Assembly (NCBI GenBank): GCA_963575645.1
Contig: OY754469.1
Location: 16,076,001 to 16,140,000, forward strand
DNA: 64,000 nt
Reading direction: 5' to 3'
DNA from: Xanthostigma xanthostigma
Taxonomy: Eukaryota > Arthropoda > Insecta > Raphidioptera > Raphidiidae
The position numbers were made by a program, and so were the translations under genes. Of this stretch, positions 35,106 to 46,160 are shown piece after piece (within the stretch, counting starts at the first letter, position 1; each line of letters opens with the position of its first letter). The notes beneath the pieces were generated by a model. That model saw only the letters and a program-made list of their open reading frames with translations, was not told the DNA's origin and made no database searches.

Positions 35106-35108
<3 letters not shown>

Positions 35109-35154
<46 letters not shown>
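35109..35154. repeat. (AT)n microsatellite
   Basis: About 23 uninterrupted AT dinucleotides. Confidence 0.95.
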
Positions 35155-35156
<2 letters not shown>

Positions 35157-35199
35157 ATTATTGCTCGCGGGTTTTCTTGCATGTACCCAATAATTGGAA

Positions 35200-35380
35200 C
35201 AGTGGCGGTTCCAGGATTACGGCAAGGGGGGGTCTTGAAAAATTTTTACTCCTTTTGCGGAGGTTTTATTAAAAACGTGAAAAGCTTTTTTTTATCGCGC
35301 AGTAAGATTTTAATTTGGGATTTTTGATTCTCTGGAAGGGGGGGGTTTGGACCCGAAACCCCCCCGTGGATCCGCCACTG
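35200..35380. mobile_element. hAT-type MITE, family C
   Basis: 181 bp with ends CAGTGGCGGTTCCAGG and CCGTGGATCCGCCACTG, a hAT terminal pattern. The flanking 8-mers AATTGGAA and ATTGGGAA are similar but not identical, so the duplication has decayed or slipped. Confidence 0.65.
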
Positions 35381-35941
35381 ATTGGGAATAACCCCAAAAT
35401 TAAGTTCAAAACTAAAACCCGACTACGGAAAAGTATTAAACAAGAAAATAACCGTGGTCGTATGCCACCTACCCTAACAAAACAATACATTTTAACAGTA
35501 ATCTAATAATAAGCAATCATAACCTTTAAGCCAAAGTGAATTATTCTATACATTTAGAGGGCGCCATATGACCATACACATATATGAGGTGGCATACGAC
35601 CACGGCTATTTTCTTGTTATATGTTTTTTAGAGCGTGATTTTTCCGTAGTCGGGTTTTAGTTTTTAAAATGGCTTTTTATTTAGATTTCCTGTCCAGATC
35701 AGCACGATCTCAAACTCTGCTAGCGATATCAGGAAGTCATGACTGTCCCGTCTCACTGCATTGATGCATTCATACACAGGAAATAAATTGTACTCCAAGC
35801 ACTTTGTACCGATTATGAATGGCGTCTGTCGGCTGTTAGTCTGCGTTCTACGCTATTTGCGGAAAGTACTTATACCGGGTGTTACTTTTGCATAGATTTG
35901 TGTGCTGGCGTTCTTTCCACCAATTAATGATTGTTCTGTGT

Positions 35942-36180
35942 ATTGGCGTAGCAAGAGGACGGGGGGGCAAATGGGCCTGGCCCACTGAACAATATCAATT
36001 GTTCATGTACAAATAACAAGATAAATCTACATAATATTTTCTTTGTCGTGAAATTTCTCCAGAAAGTCGTGTTAATCGATTTCGCTTCTATGAACAGTTT
36101 TCAAATTATGTATAAGTGGCAGCTGGTAATGGTAGGTAAAGTTGAAAATTTGGCCCCCCAAAGATCGTTGCTGCGCCTAT
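35942..36180. mobile_element. Possible hAT-like MITE, family D
   Basis: The left end GGCGTAGCAAGAGGACGGGG and right end TTGCTGCGCC form a short inverted repeat, with GGGGGGGCAAA facing TTTGGCCCCCC inside. The target duplication is unclear. The ORF at 36048-36251 crosses its right end. Confidence 0.4.
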
Positions 36181-36251
36181 GGTTCAGAGTTGCAGTTAAA
36201 ATAATGACCCAGATTCACTATTCCCGAAGAATGTTCAAAAATCCTAACTAA

Positions 36252-36751
36252 TAAGTATTATAAATGCGAATGTGGGTTTGTTGTTTGCTTGTTTTTTTGT
36301 TACACTTTCACGCGTAAACCGTTGACCAGATTTCGATAAAATTTGGCAAGAAGATAGATTGCATCCCGAGGAAGGACATAGGCTACTGTTTGTCTAAAAA
36401 AAAACAACTCTAATTCAAAGGGCCGTGAAATAAGGGATAAAAGTTTGTATGGAGAACCGATAATTTCTCAAGTTAGGAATATGAAAATTCATATTTAGGC
36501 TTTTGGTAAGAAAGAAAGAAATACGTTTCAGCGTTTTTACAAAATCATCTCTCAAGAGGGTAAAATTGGGGATGATTTCAAAATTCACACGTAATATACC
36601 TATATATAGATATTATATAGCACGCAAAAACTGCTGGCAAAAATGTCAAAGTGTATAAACATTATTTTTTAAAGTGGTACTACAATACGAAGGAGCCGTT
36701 GTCATTTTTTCATCCCAATCGCATGCAGAGCCGCGGGTAGCAGCTAGTATT
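36252..36751 (+). repeat. Lepidopteran SINE-like repeat, uninterrupted copy
   Basis: Starts AATGCGAATGTGGGTTTG, contains GCATCCCGAGGAAGGACATA and ends CGCGGGTAGCAGCTAGTA. It corresponds in reverse to 18013-19206 and supplies the empty site for the fold-back inserted there (around 36600-36630). Confidence 0.65.
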
Positions 36752-37029
36752 CTATATTGCACCTAATGCAGTAAACGAACACTTGAGATGCGTATTCCTT
36801 TGCTTACACACATCATACATTTCACAACAGCTGATATCAATGCAGCTTTCAAGTTGATAGCTATTATTATAATTATTTTTGTTGCTATTTTAACAACGAA
36901 GACAGTAACCATAATAACTGTAATAATTTTAATGTACCTGCAATTATTTATTATATTTTTTTGTCGAAATCAAAATTTTAAGTTTTTCAAATATCTCCTA
37001 TTCATACAAGTAACTTTCAAAACTTAAAA

Positions 37030-37254
37030 ATGGATAATTTCAACAGTGACAAAATTCAGTCAATCGTAATTGACCTTAAAAAATGTGGTTTGATGAAAAC
37101 ACCGGATAAATATCGAACATGTATGATTTTTTTATTATTGCGTAATATTAGAAATCTATACGTATATACATATACTTTCTTTGCACTTTGCAGTTGTTAT
37201 TTTATCAGTTTTATATTTATAATTTATGTACAGAAATTTATATTTAGCTTTTAA
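37030..37254 (+). other. Unrecognised small ORF, possible first exon
   Basis: ATG at 37030 starts MDNFNSDKIQSIVIDLKKCG and LMKTPDKYRT, a plausible soluble N-terminus of about 30 residues. After this the frame becomes a hydrophobic, AT-driven run that looks like intron sequence read through. A donor-like GTATGA follows at 37123 and an acceptor-like TTATGTACAG ends at 37232, but joining these gives the wrong phase for the downstream frame. I do not recognise the protein. Confidence 0.25.
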
Positions 37255-37789
37255 TTCTACATACAAGCCTTCAGAAAGACCGAAAAAACTAGTCCAACAT
37301 CCCATTGAAAATACAACAAAGAAAATAGCTTGTGTGCCTATAACAAGATCTAGAATAAGTGAAAAAGAACGTAGATTTTTTTTTAAATTCTTCACTGAGA
37401 ATCCCGTCGAAAATCGTTTTTGTACACCCGGAAATAAAAAACGGACGAAGAAAAACTATGTAATTAATAATTTTTATGAGTGTAGAAAAACAATAAATAT
37501 CGCTAATATAAATCTCAACAAAAACAGATAGGAAACGTGTGATACTATAATACGAGATATTAATTTAAGATTGGAAAATCAAATGTGGGGTCCTTACAAG
37601 GACACAGCATTGATTTTTAAAACATATCCTGACAGGCGCAAAGAAGTTACATTAAATAATTATTATTTTCATTGTTTGGATACCACCCGGAATTTTGTTA
37701 AACCGGATTGTAATAATAATGATGTATTATTTAGGAGAGGTGTATTAACAGAAAGATCTTTCGAATTGGATGAAAAATATGCCGAATAA
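37226..37789 (+). pseudogene. Unrecognised reading frame broken by one in-frame stop
   Basis: A single frame is open from 37226 to 37531, stops at TAG (37529-37531), and is open again in the same frame through 37789. Residues before the stop include KLVQHPIENTTKK, ISEKERRFFFKFFTENPVEN and CTPGNKKRTKKN. Those after it include NQMWGPYKDTALIFKTYPDR, FHCLDTTRNFVKPDCN and VLFRRGVLTERSFELDEKY. The composition is charged and cysteine-bearing, unlike the random openings elsewhere, and continuity across a lone stop suggests a decayed coding sequence of at least 187 codons. It could be a captured host gene, a transposon accessory protein or a viral relic; I cannot assign a family. A start upstream is not resolved. 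Confidence 0.4.
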
Positions 37790-37917
37790 ATTGAAAAACA
37801 CTCGCATATGTCATCTTGCCATATCAGGTAAACTGTTAATTTTTTAACGATTCGAATTTTTGACATTAAAAACACGAGAAGAGTACATTTGAAACTAATC
37901 AGTCAACTAGTGTTCAT

Positions 37918-38150
37918 TTTTAGGATTCCGCACCTCAAAAGGAAAAAAAGAAACCCTTAGGTATAGGATCACTGTGTTATCCGTCTGTCGAGACTCTTGG
38001 GAATCAAAACCTATAGGGTACTTCCCGTTGACCTAGAATCTTAAAATTTGTCAAGAAGCAATGTATTATAGCACAAGTAAAGGGAAAAACCGAAAACCGT
38101 TTTGTAGTTACATCACAAATAAACAATGTTTTTAAATAGCAACAACATGC
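37918..38150 (-). repeat. Lepidopteran interspersed repeat (reverse)
   Basis: GGATTCCGCACCTCAAAAGG, TCAAAACCTATAGGGTACTT and CCCGTTGACCTAGAATC are the reverse of 5440-5634 plus 6887-6925. Here the junction interrupted at 5634 is intact. Confidence 0.7.
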
Positions 38151-38214
38151 CCAGTGCTGCTTTAACAGACATATGCATCAATTCGAAAATAAAATCACAA
38201 TTAATACTTTGAAG

Positions 38215-38427
38215 CAGCGCTGGACAACCTCGTATCTTTAAACTCCTATAGGAGCTCTCCAGCCTCCAGGTAGCTCCCGTTAAAGCGAGTGTAAGAGTGG
38301 GTGAGACGAAATATTTTTGTTATACCTTTACACTATACTTATCTCATTTGGGGTCGTAACGAACAATAGAGACCCTTGAAACAATAGAGATTAGTGTTCT
38401 TCACAAGTCATAGGTTGCCCAGCGCTG
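38215..38427. mobile_element. hAT-type MITE, family E
   Basis: 213 bp with ends CAGCGCTGGACAACC and GGTTGCCCAGCGCTG. Near-perfect 8-bp duplications CTTTGAAG (38207-38214) and CTTTGAAA (38428-38435). A related end is at 9192-9208. Confidence 0.75.
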
Positions 38428-39317
38428 CTTTGAAACTTCGCCTTTTCGAGTTTATTTAGATTGGTGAATAAATTTCATTATAAAACCGTCGTGTCTGAAG
38501 ATAATTGTAAGTTCTTTCTGTTATAGTAAAACAATCATTTTATGTTGTCCCATGAAGTGTTGTCATCCAATGGTTATTTTGAATAACTTCAAACAATATC
38601 TAATTATTATGAAGAGGTCATATTTTAGCGGGAATGCCACGTGTGCCTTTTTGATAAAATGCATTTCTTACTTATTGATATAATATGTAAAGAATTATTT
38701 TTTGTCCAAACGTAATAAAACATTTTAATAAATAAACATGTCGTAAATTAAACAGTGAGATTAAATGCGTTAATCTGTAGTTTTATTGTTGAAATTATGG
38801 TAAACATGATGTAAAAACATTGGCAATAAAACGTTTTACGAAAAGCTGTTAAAAATCCAACCAAATCATGAATGAAATTTAAGGGGTCACTAACATGTCT
38901 TTATATCAAGTAGGTAACACACGCAAGTCATGGACATTTGCATACTCTTATTATTATTATTATTATTATATTATTTGTGTATATGCCGCCGACACTAAAC
39001 AAATGAAAAGCATCGAAAAAAGTGAATAACGCCAAGAACAAAACAATTGCTTGTTGATTAATTGTTTGAACAATGTGCTGTTTGAAATCACACTTGGGGT
39101 AGTGCTGTCCTTTTTTTTGTGTTTTTAAAATTGTAACTAGCAAAGGTGATATTCTAAAAGACAGTGGAAAAAGAAGAATTTAGTTTTTCATTCCGTAAGT
39201 GAAATTGGATCTCAGCTTTAACGTCGTATTTCAAGTTTCTCTCGACAGTATAGTATTAAATCGTATTTTTTTAATGTTTGTTCAAATTAAGTTTGCTTTC
39301 CGATTTTTAGTACATAA
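38428..39317. other. No gene seen
   Basis: AT-rich, with a short ATT/ATA microsatellite at about 38945-38975. The 38928-39143 opening is not supported. Confidence 0.4.
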
Positions 39318-39643
39318 TGGGCGTGTTCCGATATATAACCCAGTATACTGACCACTGCTAATGACGTCACGAATCCGACGCATTATTGTACTGGTGAGAC
39401 AGGTGTCACGTAGCATAAATATTTAACCGGGCGAGTGTGCATCAGATGTTGTGGAATTTTTTATTTTATTGTCTGTTATTTGCAATGTCTTCTTAACAAA
39501 GTAAACAATTACTTGTGTTGGACGAGGGAAATAATTCATCAACGCCCTGGCCAGTATATTTCGGAACGAATCAACAGTATGGCTTCGATTCATGACGTCA
39601 TTAGCACTTGGCCAATATTGGATTATATTTCGGAACACTCCCA
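39318..39643. mobile_element. MITE with about 60-bp inverted ends carrying CRE octamers
   Basis: The left end TGGGCGTGTTCCGATATATA pairs with the right end ATATTTCGGAACACTCCCA. Pairing continues inward to the blocks CTAATGACGTCACGAATC and GATTCATGACGTCATTAG. Each arm contains TGACGTCA (39362-39369 and 39593-39600). The two overlapping ORFs on opposite strands are repeat-derived. Confidence 0.65.
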
Positions 39644-39965
39644 ATCTATACTAATATATAAAGCTGAAGAGTTTGTTTGTTTGTTTGGTTGAACGCGCTA
39701 CTCTCAGGAACTACTGGTTCGAATTGGAAATGGGGATAGCCCATTTATCGAGAAAACCTACAGCACGCTACGGCCAATAGGAGCGGAGCATCAATGAAAA
39801 ATGTTGCAAAATATAACTCAAAATTTGTCCGTCCAACAAAAACTTTTGAACGGTAACTTCGATCATCATAAAATTTGAACACATAATTCATCTCGGTAAA
39901 CCAAGTTGAACGTTCGTTCTTTTGCACCCGGGTGAAACCGGGCGGGACCGCTGGTATAATATAAT
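39644..39965 (+). repeat. Lepidopteran SINE-like repeat
   Basis: Starts ATCTATACTAATATATAAAG, continues GAGTTTGTTTGTTTGTTTGG and GGAACTACTGGTTCGAATTG, and ends GAAACCGGGCGGGACCGCTG. This is a common lepidopteran repeat and is the uninterrupted counterpart of 31880-32652. Confidence 0.7.
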
Positions 39966-40703
39966 TGTGTGCAGTTATAATATTGCAAAATTCTTTGGGT
40001 ATAAACCTAAAAAAGTAATTCGTGTGGATTAGTCGTTTCTAAAAATTACAGTATTGAACGAATTGGTATGCCAGAACCACATTTTTAGTAGTACCTAGTT
40101 TTTATCTATATATTCATAACAAAATAGAGAATGTTGAACTCTCTAAAAAGTACTATATGAATATTAAAACTCATATAACCGAAGCATCCAATTTTAATCT
40201 ACTTTTAAAGGGATTTGTGAAAAAAAGATTTGATTTATCTTTTCCAAACTTTTAATTCTTAAAGATTTGTTATAGAATTCGGGAATTCACGCCTAGGACT
40301 GAACTTAAAATGGCAACTTTACTGTCTGCTTTCCTCACCTGTACAATAAATTATTGTTGAACTCACTACCGATAGGTATGTGTATTCTGTAATGTTGAAA
40401 CAATGCAAACATTCTGCAGTATTGATATTTATGTATTTGTACAACAGTACATTATTGTACGGTGTATGAATCATCCGAATTGTTACTTAAGAGGGAATTA
40501 CAAGTCATGTGCATAGAGGGGTTCAGGCGAATAGTTTTGCCAAAGATCGCATAAAGAAGTAAGATCCTGGAAAGATTGACGAGTTTTGTAAGAAAATGAT
40601 GACTTTATTGCGAGCATTTACCTAATTAATTAATATCGGAACATTGATTACAATAATAATGGGGTAAAATGGTAACGTTTATTTTATTATAGTTATATGA
40701 CAT
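39966..40703. other. No gene seen
   Basis: No recognised feature. Confidence 0.4.
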
Positions 40704-40853
40704 ATATATGTCACCGGGATATTGTCAAACCCGTGATATTATAATTTCACTTAGTGAAATTGTAATATCACGACTCTTTGTCAAACGTGATATTGTAATT
40801 TCACTAGTGAAATTACAATATCACGGATTTGACAATATCCCGGTGACATATAC
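40704..40853. mobile_element. 150-bp palindromic MITE with nested hairpins
   Basis: The outer arms ATATGTCACCGGGATATTGT and ACAATATCCCGGTGACATAT pair. Inside are two smaller palindromes centred on TTTCACTTAGTGAAA and TTTCACTAGTGAAA, each bordered by GTGATATT and AATATCAC words. Confidence 0.7.
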
Positions 40854-41387
40854 ACGTTAATAATGCTGGATTGCAGAAAGGATTGTCAAAAATTTTTATT
40901 TGACAGTGACCTGAGATTGTGAACATACTTTCTCTATATGAAAGGCATATAGTAATCGATCCTGCTCAAAAAATAATTAATTGTTCGATTGAAATTATAT
41001 TTTTCTTAAACTGTGTACCTATTCATGTATTTAGCATTGTTTTTTGTACAGTTTCAAGTTCGAAACAATGTTTTCCTACGAATTTTCATCAAAATCTAGC
41101 TTGAAAAGCTGTATTTTTTATATAAAACAATAATTTGTTTTTGCTTGATTTAAATCTAGATGACAGGAAGTTTGAATACGACATTTGACTGCTCCTGATG
41201 TATGGAAACTGTAATTACATAGATCACAATCTGAGGACATTGCCAAATCAAATTTTTTTACTATCCTTTCTGCAAACCCAACATTGGTGTTTTTTTTCTT
41301 AGGTGACGATAAATTTTTAGCGGTTGTGCCTATTATTGTTATTTGAGAGCATATAATATAAAAAATGCTATAAATGTATACAGGTGA
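40854..41387. other. No gene seen
   Basis: No recognised feature; openings on both strands are unsupported. Confidence 0.4.
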
Positions 41388-41766
41388 CCGGTAATTTCTC
41401 GTATTCATCTCGGGAGAAGAAACTACGACTCATTTGGTGTGATTAACCTCGATCACTTGGAGGGTGTCATTTTTTTATGACAATGACACTTGTGTGGAGA
41501 ATTTTTATTTTATTTTTTTTTTATTTATTGTAAGTTTTAACACATAACGTAAAATATAACTGTATCATGGAAAAATTCAGGCCAAAAAGTGAGAATATTT
41601 TTGTTTAATTTTAAACTTCCAAATTTCCGATTTTTGTAAAAAAAGACCGAAGTAGATTTTCTCGAAAATACCGCATTTCCGACCCCCAAGTGATAGAGGT
41701 TAAATCATTCCAAATTAGTCATAGTTTCTTTTCCCGAGAGGAATACGAGCAATTACCGGTCATATA
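41388..41766. mobile_element. MITE family J, copy 2
   Basis: Left end ACAGGTGACCGGTAATTTCT, right end GAGCAATTACCGGTCATATA, with arms of about 90 bp as in 31436-31876, including AGTCATAGTTTCTTTTCCCG on the right. Confidence 0.7.
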
Positions 41767-42074
41767 TTATGTTCAGTGTGCTCGGGAAAATGAAACATAG
41801 ATATTGGCCGCAGAGTTGTTTCTCTTCCTAATTAAAGAAGTTCTGGGTCCGTTGTCCGAATTACTTGAGTATTTATTTTTTTTTTTGGAACCGTTTCGGT
41901 GTGATAGTTTCGCAATAATTTTAACGCGGGTGCACGGATCGTCGTTCACATTGACCATAATACGTCGTCGACCGTTAACCGAATATACGATGCCGATCTA
42001 GAACTATGCTGTGACAAGATTTAAGTTGACAGCTGAATTTTTTATCCGTTTCGACATTGTTTGTGATTAAGAAT
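41767..42074. other. No assigned gene; weak coding-like minus-strand frame
   Basis: A minus-strand frame open from about 41997 to 41773 contains VNVNDDPCTRVKIIAKLSHR followed by a lysine-rich stretch. Its upstream codon is a stop and no family was recognised, so it is reported only as a weak trace. Confidence 0.2.
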
Positions 42075-42662
42075 TATTTTTGAAGTAAAACTTCTTTAGG
42101 CACGCTTGACTTGGGGAGTAAGCTGGTAAATGCCTGACGAAAGCGTTTACGGAAGTGCATCATCGGACGAGACGAACGGTGCGTGATCGTTCGAGGCGAA
42201 CGGTAGTTGAGAGGGAGATATAAGTTAGTGAAGATAGTAAGAGTGAGAGAGAGTTACGTTTCGTATATTGGAAGTTAAGAGGGAGATATAAGTTAGTGAG
42301 TGCGACAAAGATGGAGCATTAATCGAAATTCTTTTTTTTCTTTGGACAACTATTTGACGTTTAAAATGAAAACATTATTGTTTTTGTATCAAAAATACAT
42401 TTCATCGAATTTTGCTACATTATAAATTATGCTAATAAATATATGTACATATTTTGCCTATTAATTAATCAAAAATTATATTTTAAACATTTCGTCTCTG
42501 TAGATATGTGCTACAGAGTGAGATTATATTGTGTCGTTAAATCAGGATGTCTAATAATAGATTAATTATTATCGAATAATTATTCTATCATTATTATGTA
42601 TTATATATGGCAGGAAGAAGTTTTACTTCAGTCGTGTGGTCTAAAGCACACTCGCTTTTTTT
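42075..42662 (+). mobile_element. Repeat family G, copy C
   Basis: Starts TGAAGTAAAACTTCTTTAGG and GGGGAGTAAGCTGG, and ends GGCAGGAAGAAGTTTTACTT and TAAAGCACACTCGC. A stretch containing AGGGAGATATAAGTTAGTGA is duplicated within this copy (near 42215 and 42280). Confidence 0.65.
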
Positions 42663-42985
42663 TGTACATGTTTTGTTTACACTGGTCCAATGTATTAGTC
42701 TATGTTACTTTGCGTTAAAAATGACCAAATGTAAACATTTCCTGGTTTCATATCATTTAAACAGGATTCTACGGTTGACGGTACAATCCTGGCTTGAGAT
42801 AAATTTATTGGGATTTGACATAAAACAATACGACATCTGCAGTAACAGAAATTTAAACACATTACATTTTACATGTTAGGTTAGGTTACTATTACTGTGA
42901 AAAATGGATTATTCGACATTACATATGTGGCCTAAACTCCGCCCATATGTTGAATTCCAATAACATGACAGATAATTAACACGCT
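42663..42985. other. No gene seen
   Basis: No recognised feature. The ORF at 42607-42879 begins inside the family G copy and is not supported. Confidence 0.4.
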
Positions 42986-43470
42986 TATATTAGCTTGACC
43001 TGTATGTATGTATGTACCTATGTAAAGGAATCGATCAGCGTAATTTTCCCCAAATTAAAGAAGTCTGTTTTACTTGAGAATTTGCACATGTGTCAAGGAC
43101 CGATGACAATACAATTATTTTATAAAAATAAACTTGAATTCAAAAATTTTGAAAAATATTTTAATTTGAAAATTAAAAAAAACTACTTTTGATGTCGTTT
43201 AGAGACTAAAAATTAAAAAAATAAATTATAGTTTAAAAAAAACTAATAAAACACGTTTAAAATAATTATTAACAAAATAATTCAATTATAATATAAAAGC
43301 GTGGGGTGCCAATTACTCTATTTTCATTATAACTCTAATTTTATAAATAACTACCGATGAAATAATTGTACCTAATATTTAATATCAAGCACCCCAATCT
43401 TTTTTACTATAGATAACTGAATTATTTTGTTAATAATTATTTTCTACTTTTTAGTTCGGTTTGCTATTAA
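42986..43470 (+). repeat. Fold-back element H, old diverged copy
   Basis: TGTCAAGGACCGATGACAAT, TTATAGTTTAAAAAAAACTA and AAAGCGTGGGG match element H copies at 20312 and 46158, but the hairpin arms are now short and interrupted. A new inverted pair AATAATTATTAACAAAATAA and its mate bound the centre. Confidence 0.5.
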
Positions 43471-44194
43471 TAATAATTTATTACAGTGAAACTGCTTTAG
43501 CGACGATCTGTTAAAAATGTTCTGTAACGTTAAACGGGAATTAATCCAACGGCGGGGAAATACAAGTGAAACGCAAAATGGACAACGCACCATTTCAACA
43601 GAGTAAAAAATTTGAGCTGCCGCTCTCTATTAATTGATTTTTTCGGTTTTTATTTGGAACTGAGCGAGTTCCATCCCAGTGTCACACACATGTATATATA
43701 ATGATGACGTGGCGATGCGAAACGAGGCGCGGGGTGTGTTGGATACAGTATTGATCGTCTCTTGCAGCATCCCCGTATATATGAATGCATGTACGTCGTA
43801 AACCGTTACTATATAACAGCAGATACTAACTACAAACGTGGGTAGGTACTAATGTAGGTAACTGCACCGGGTATAAAAAAATACGTGTGGACAATATACA
43901 TGGTGTAGAATAGATATTTACCATTGCGTTTTAATATCGGAATGTTCATGTGTGCATATTATTTCCCCCTCCAAACTGAGCAACTTTTATTTAGAGAATT
44001 TCTTTCTATCTTCAAAAATAAGTAATAACGGAGATATAATGGTGGCTACTTTAAAATGGGGCACCGTGTATAACGGCGGTTTATTAAGCTGTGTCCTCAT
44101 ATGCCGATCGGCATAGTCAGGACAGAGCTTGGTAGCTAGTCGGCTATCAGTGAAAAGTTTAAATAAAATCAATCAATAACAGCTGTATACACAC
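43471..44194. other. No gene seen
   Basis: The start resembles a Tigger-like end (ACAGTGAAACTGCTTTAGCG). GGGGCACCGTGTATA near 44058 resembles a transposon terminus. No coding region. Confidence 0.4.
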
Positions 44195-44737
44195 TAGTGA
44201 TGTGCCGGATCGTTAAAAATGTATATCCGCGGATACGGATCTGAATACGGATTTTTGGTTTCAAGATCCGCGGATACGGATCTTAACTTTCTTAGAGTAC
44301 GCGGCGGTAAATATTGCACATCGACCTTTGGAAAGAGACTATCTGTTATGGGAAAAAGTTAATGACCTCTTTAAGAGTTAACTCTTATAACAGATTGTCT
44401 CTTTCCAAAGATCGATGTGCAATACCTCATTATAAAGATAGTTGATTTAGTACCTTTGAGTTATGTACTATTAGTATGGTTATACTCACTACGGTAAATG
44501 TTTGCAATATAAAGGTGCCAAATACGATTTAAAAAAATAAAAAATAATCTGAATGTAATTTAACAGGTTTTCATTATTACCTAATCACCTATATATATAA
44601 AATTTCATACATGAATTGAAAATTAATAAGGTAAAAGATCCGTAAAAGATCCGCCAAAAACTAACGGATACGGATACGGATCTTTCTTCTGCCTCGGATA
44701 TCCGCGGATACGGATACGGATATCCGGCACATCACTA
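44195..44737. mobile_element. MITE rich in CGGATACGGAT words, with an inner palindrome
   Basis: 543 bp with ends TAGTGATGTGCCGGAT and ATCCGGCACATCACTA. The flanks allow a TA duplication or a decayed 8-bp duplication, so the superfamily is open. Repeats of CGGATACGGAT lie near both ends. A second inverted repeat lies inside at 44314-44422 (TTGCACATCGACCTTTGGAA to TTCCAAAGATCGATGTGCAA). Confidence 0.7.
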
Positions 44738-45281
44738 AATTACACACGCACACATATTGATAAATTCCAAAAAAAATGCGCAATTCTTTTGGCTAGAAAA
44801 AATGCGGTGTTTGTATGAAATAGTCTTTTTTCGTAAATGATTCGTCTGACGTAATGCCTAATAAAAAGCAAATGGACGAGTAAAATCGTTGACCCGGACG
44901 AAATCTATCTATAAAAAACAAGATTGGGAAAAGCTAAATCCTTTTTAAAAGGATTTGTTGGCTTTTATATATATTTTATCTTCAACCAGTTAGGGACGAG
45001 GGCTCTGATCCCTCATAAAGGATACGCCGTGAAAAGTGACGTGATCGAGTTGCATAAACTGTCCGACAATAAATTCAAACCTCGGTAAAACTCCATAAAC
45101 ATACACCTATTTTTGAAGACGGTGCGATCTTTATTTTTTTAAAAGGAATGCACAGAATCAGAATCAAATCTTCCGTTTTATTTTAGGCTTGACCAGTCAA
45201 TTCTATGTTCAAAGCTCTTTTTGCGTGATACCCGCACAAAAAGGCAGAACTACAATTTGATTTTAAATTAAACAATGTTTT
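44738..45281. other. No gene seen
   Basis: No recognised feature. Confidence 0.4.
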
Positions 45282-45616
45282 TTCTTCATACCTCGATCGT
45301 AAGTGCAGACTTTCTGCCTTATAATTGGTGCCGAAAACCAATTATAAGGCAGAAAGTCTAACATTTACTCCTTGGTGGGATTACACGCAGCAGTGGGGAA
45401 AAGTTAGTACGTTCGGGCAGAAACAACTAATCAACTGTTGTTTAGATGTCGTTTCCATAGCAACCCTATTACATTTTAGCTAATAGTCGCGAACAGCTGT
45501 CATTCGTGTTTTTACGTATAACCTCAAAGCTTCTTGCTTGGAATTTATCTGTGTTTTTATGTAATTAATAAGTAATTAATTAATTAATGCGCGCTGACGA
45601 CCGAGGTATGAAAAGA
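45282..45616. mobile_element. Small element with short inverted ends and a perfect hairpin
   Basis: Left TTCATACCTCGATCG and right CGACCGAGGTATGAA form 15-base inverted ends with one mismatch. Close to the left end is a perfect hairpin, arms 45307-45329 and 45337-45359 (AGACTTTCTGCCTTATAATT and three more bases), with a seven-base loop GCCGAAA. Confidence 0.5.
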
Positions 45617-45617
45617 A

Positions 45618-45727
45618 ATAGTATACACCACTCTGGCCGAAAGTGTGATACTTTCCCTTTCGCCTCAGGCATCATGGCGTGCCGGGCAAAATATCACACT
45701 TTTGGCCCTTGTGGTGTAATATACTAT
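45618..45727. mobile_element. 110-bp MITE with long inverted ends
   Basis: ATAGTATACACCACTCTGGC on the left pairs with the reverse of TTGTGGTGTAATATACTAT on the right, and AAAGTGTGATA faces TATCACACTTT. The centre is GC-rich (CATCATGGCGTGCCGGGC). Confidence 0.65.
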
Positions 45728-45907
45728 TTATTATTTTTGAGTTAATGCAAGATCTTACAGTCCAGTTTACAGATGTTTAAATAGTCAAGAATTTACTAAA
45801 TAATTTTAATTATTTGGAGTCCAAAAAAATAACATAAAACAATACATTGCAATCTTGATTACATAAACTACAATGTCAAATTAACGAGTTGTTGAGACGT
45901 TCTTTAT

Positions 45908-46160
45908 ATTTGTATAATATGCTAGTGGTCCGGTCCGGTTTCGCCCGAATTTGTAGATTGCCACCGTTTTTTTTTTCGACCACTTACGTTGCAAAATTAG
46001 TCTCCACGAAAAGCGACACGATAATATATAGCCTTTGTTGATCCTGAAGGTCCAATCTAAATATTGGTGAAAAAAATTTTGAAATCGGATGAGTAGTTTC
46101 GGAGATTTCCCTCCGCACAAACTCGCAAAATTCGCACTCTCTCTTTATAATATTAGTATA
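45908..46160 (-). repeat. Lepidopteran SINE-like repeat
   Basis: Starts TGCTAGTGGTCCGGTCCGG and ends with TTATAATATTAGTATAGATA, a typical lepidopteran repeat terminus. Related to 14082-14291. Confidence 0.65.

Larger units (their letters stand above)
34799..35665. repeat. Lepidopteran CCCGACTACGG repeat, copy 2, interrupted
   Basis: The left part has GGCTACGGCGAAACAAAAGG and GGGTTATGAGTTTGACC. The right part (35407-35665) is the terminal palindrome from AAACTAAAACCCGACTACGG to CCGTAGTCGGGTTTTAGTTT. It is interrupted by an AT microsatellite and by the hAT-like MITE at 35200-35380. Confidence 0.65.

Noticed and set aside
41773-41997. Minus-strand coding-like frame with PCTRVKIIAKLSHR
   Set aside because: No homologous family comes to mind, the frame is closed just upstream, and a lysine/asparagine-rich half reflects an A-run. 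Kept only as a weak note in the feature list.
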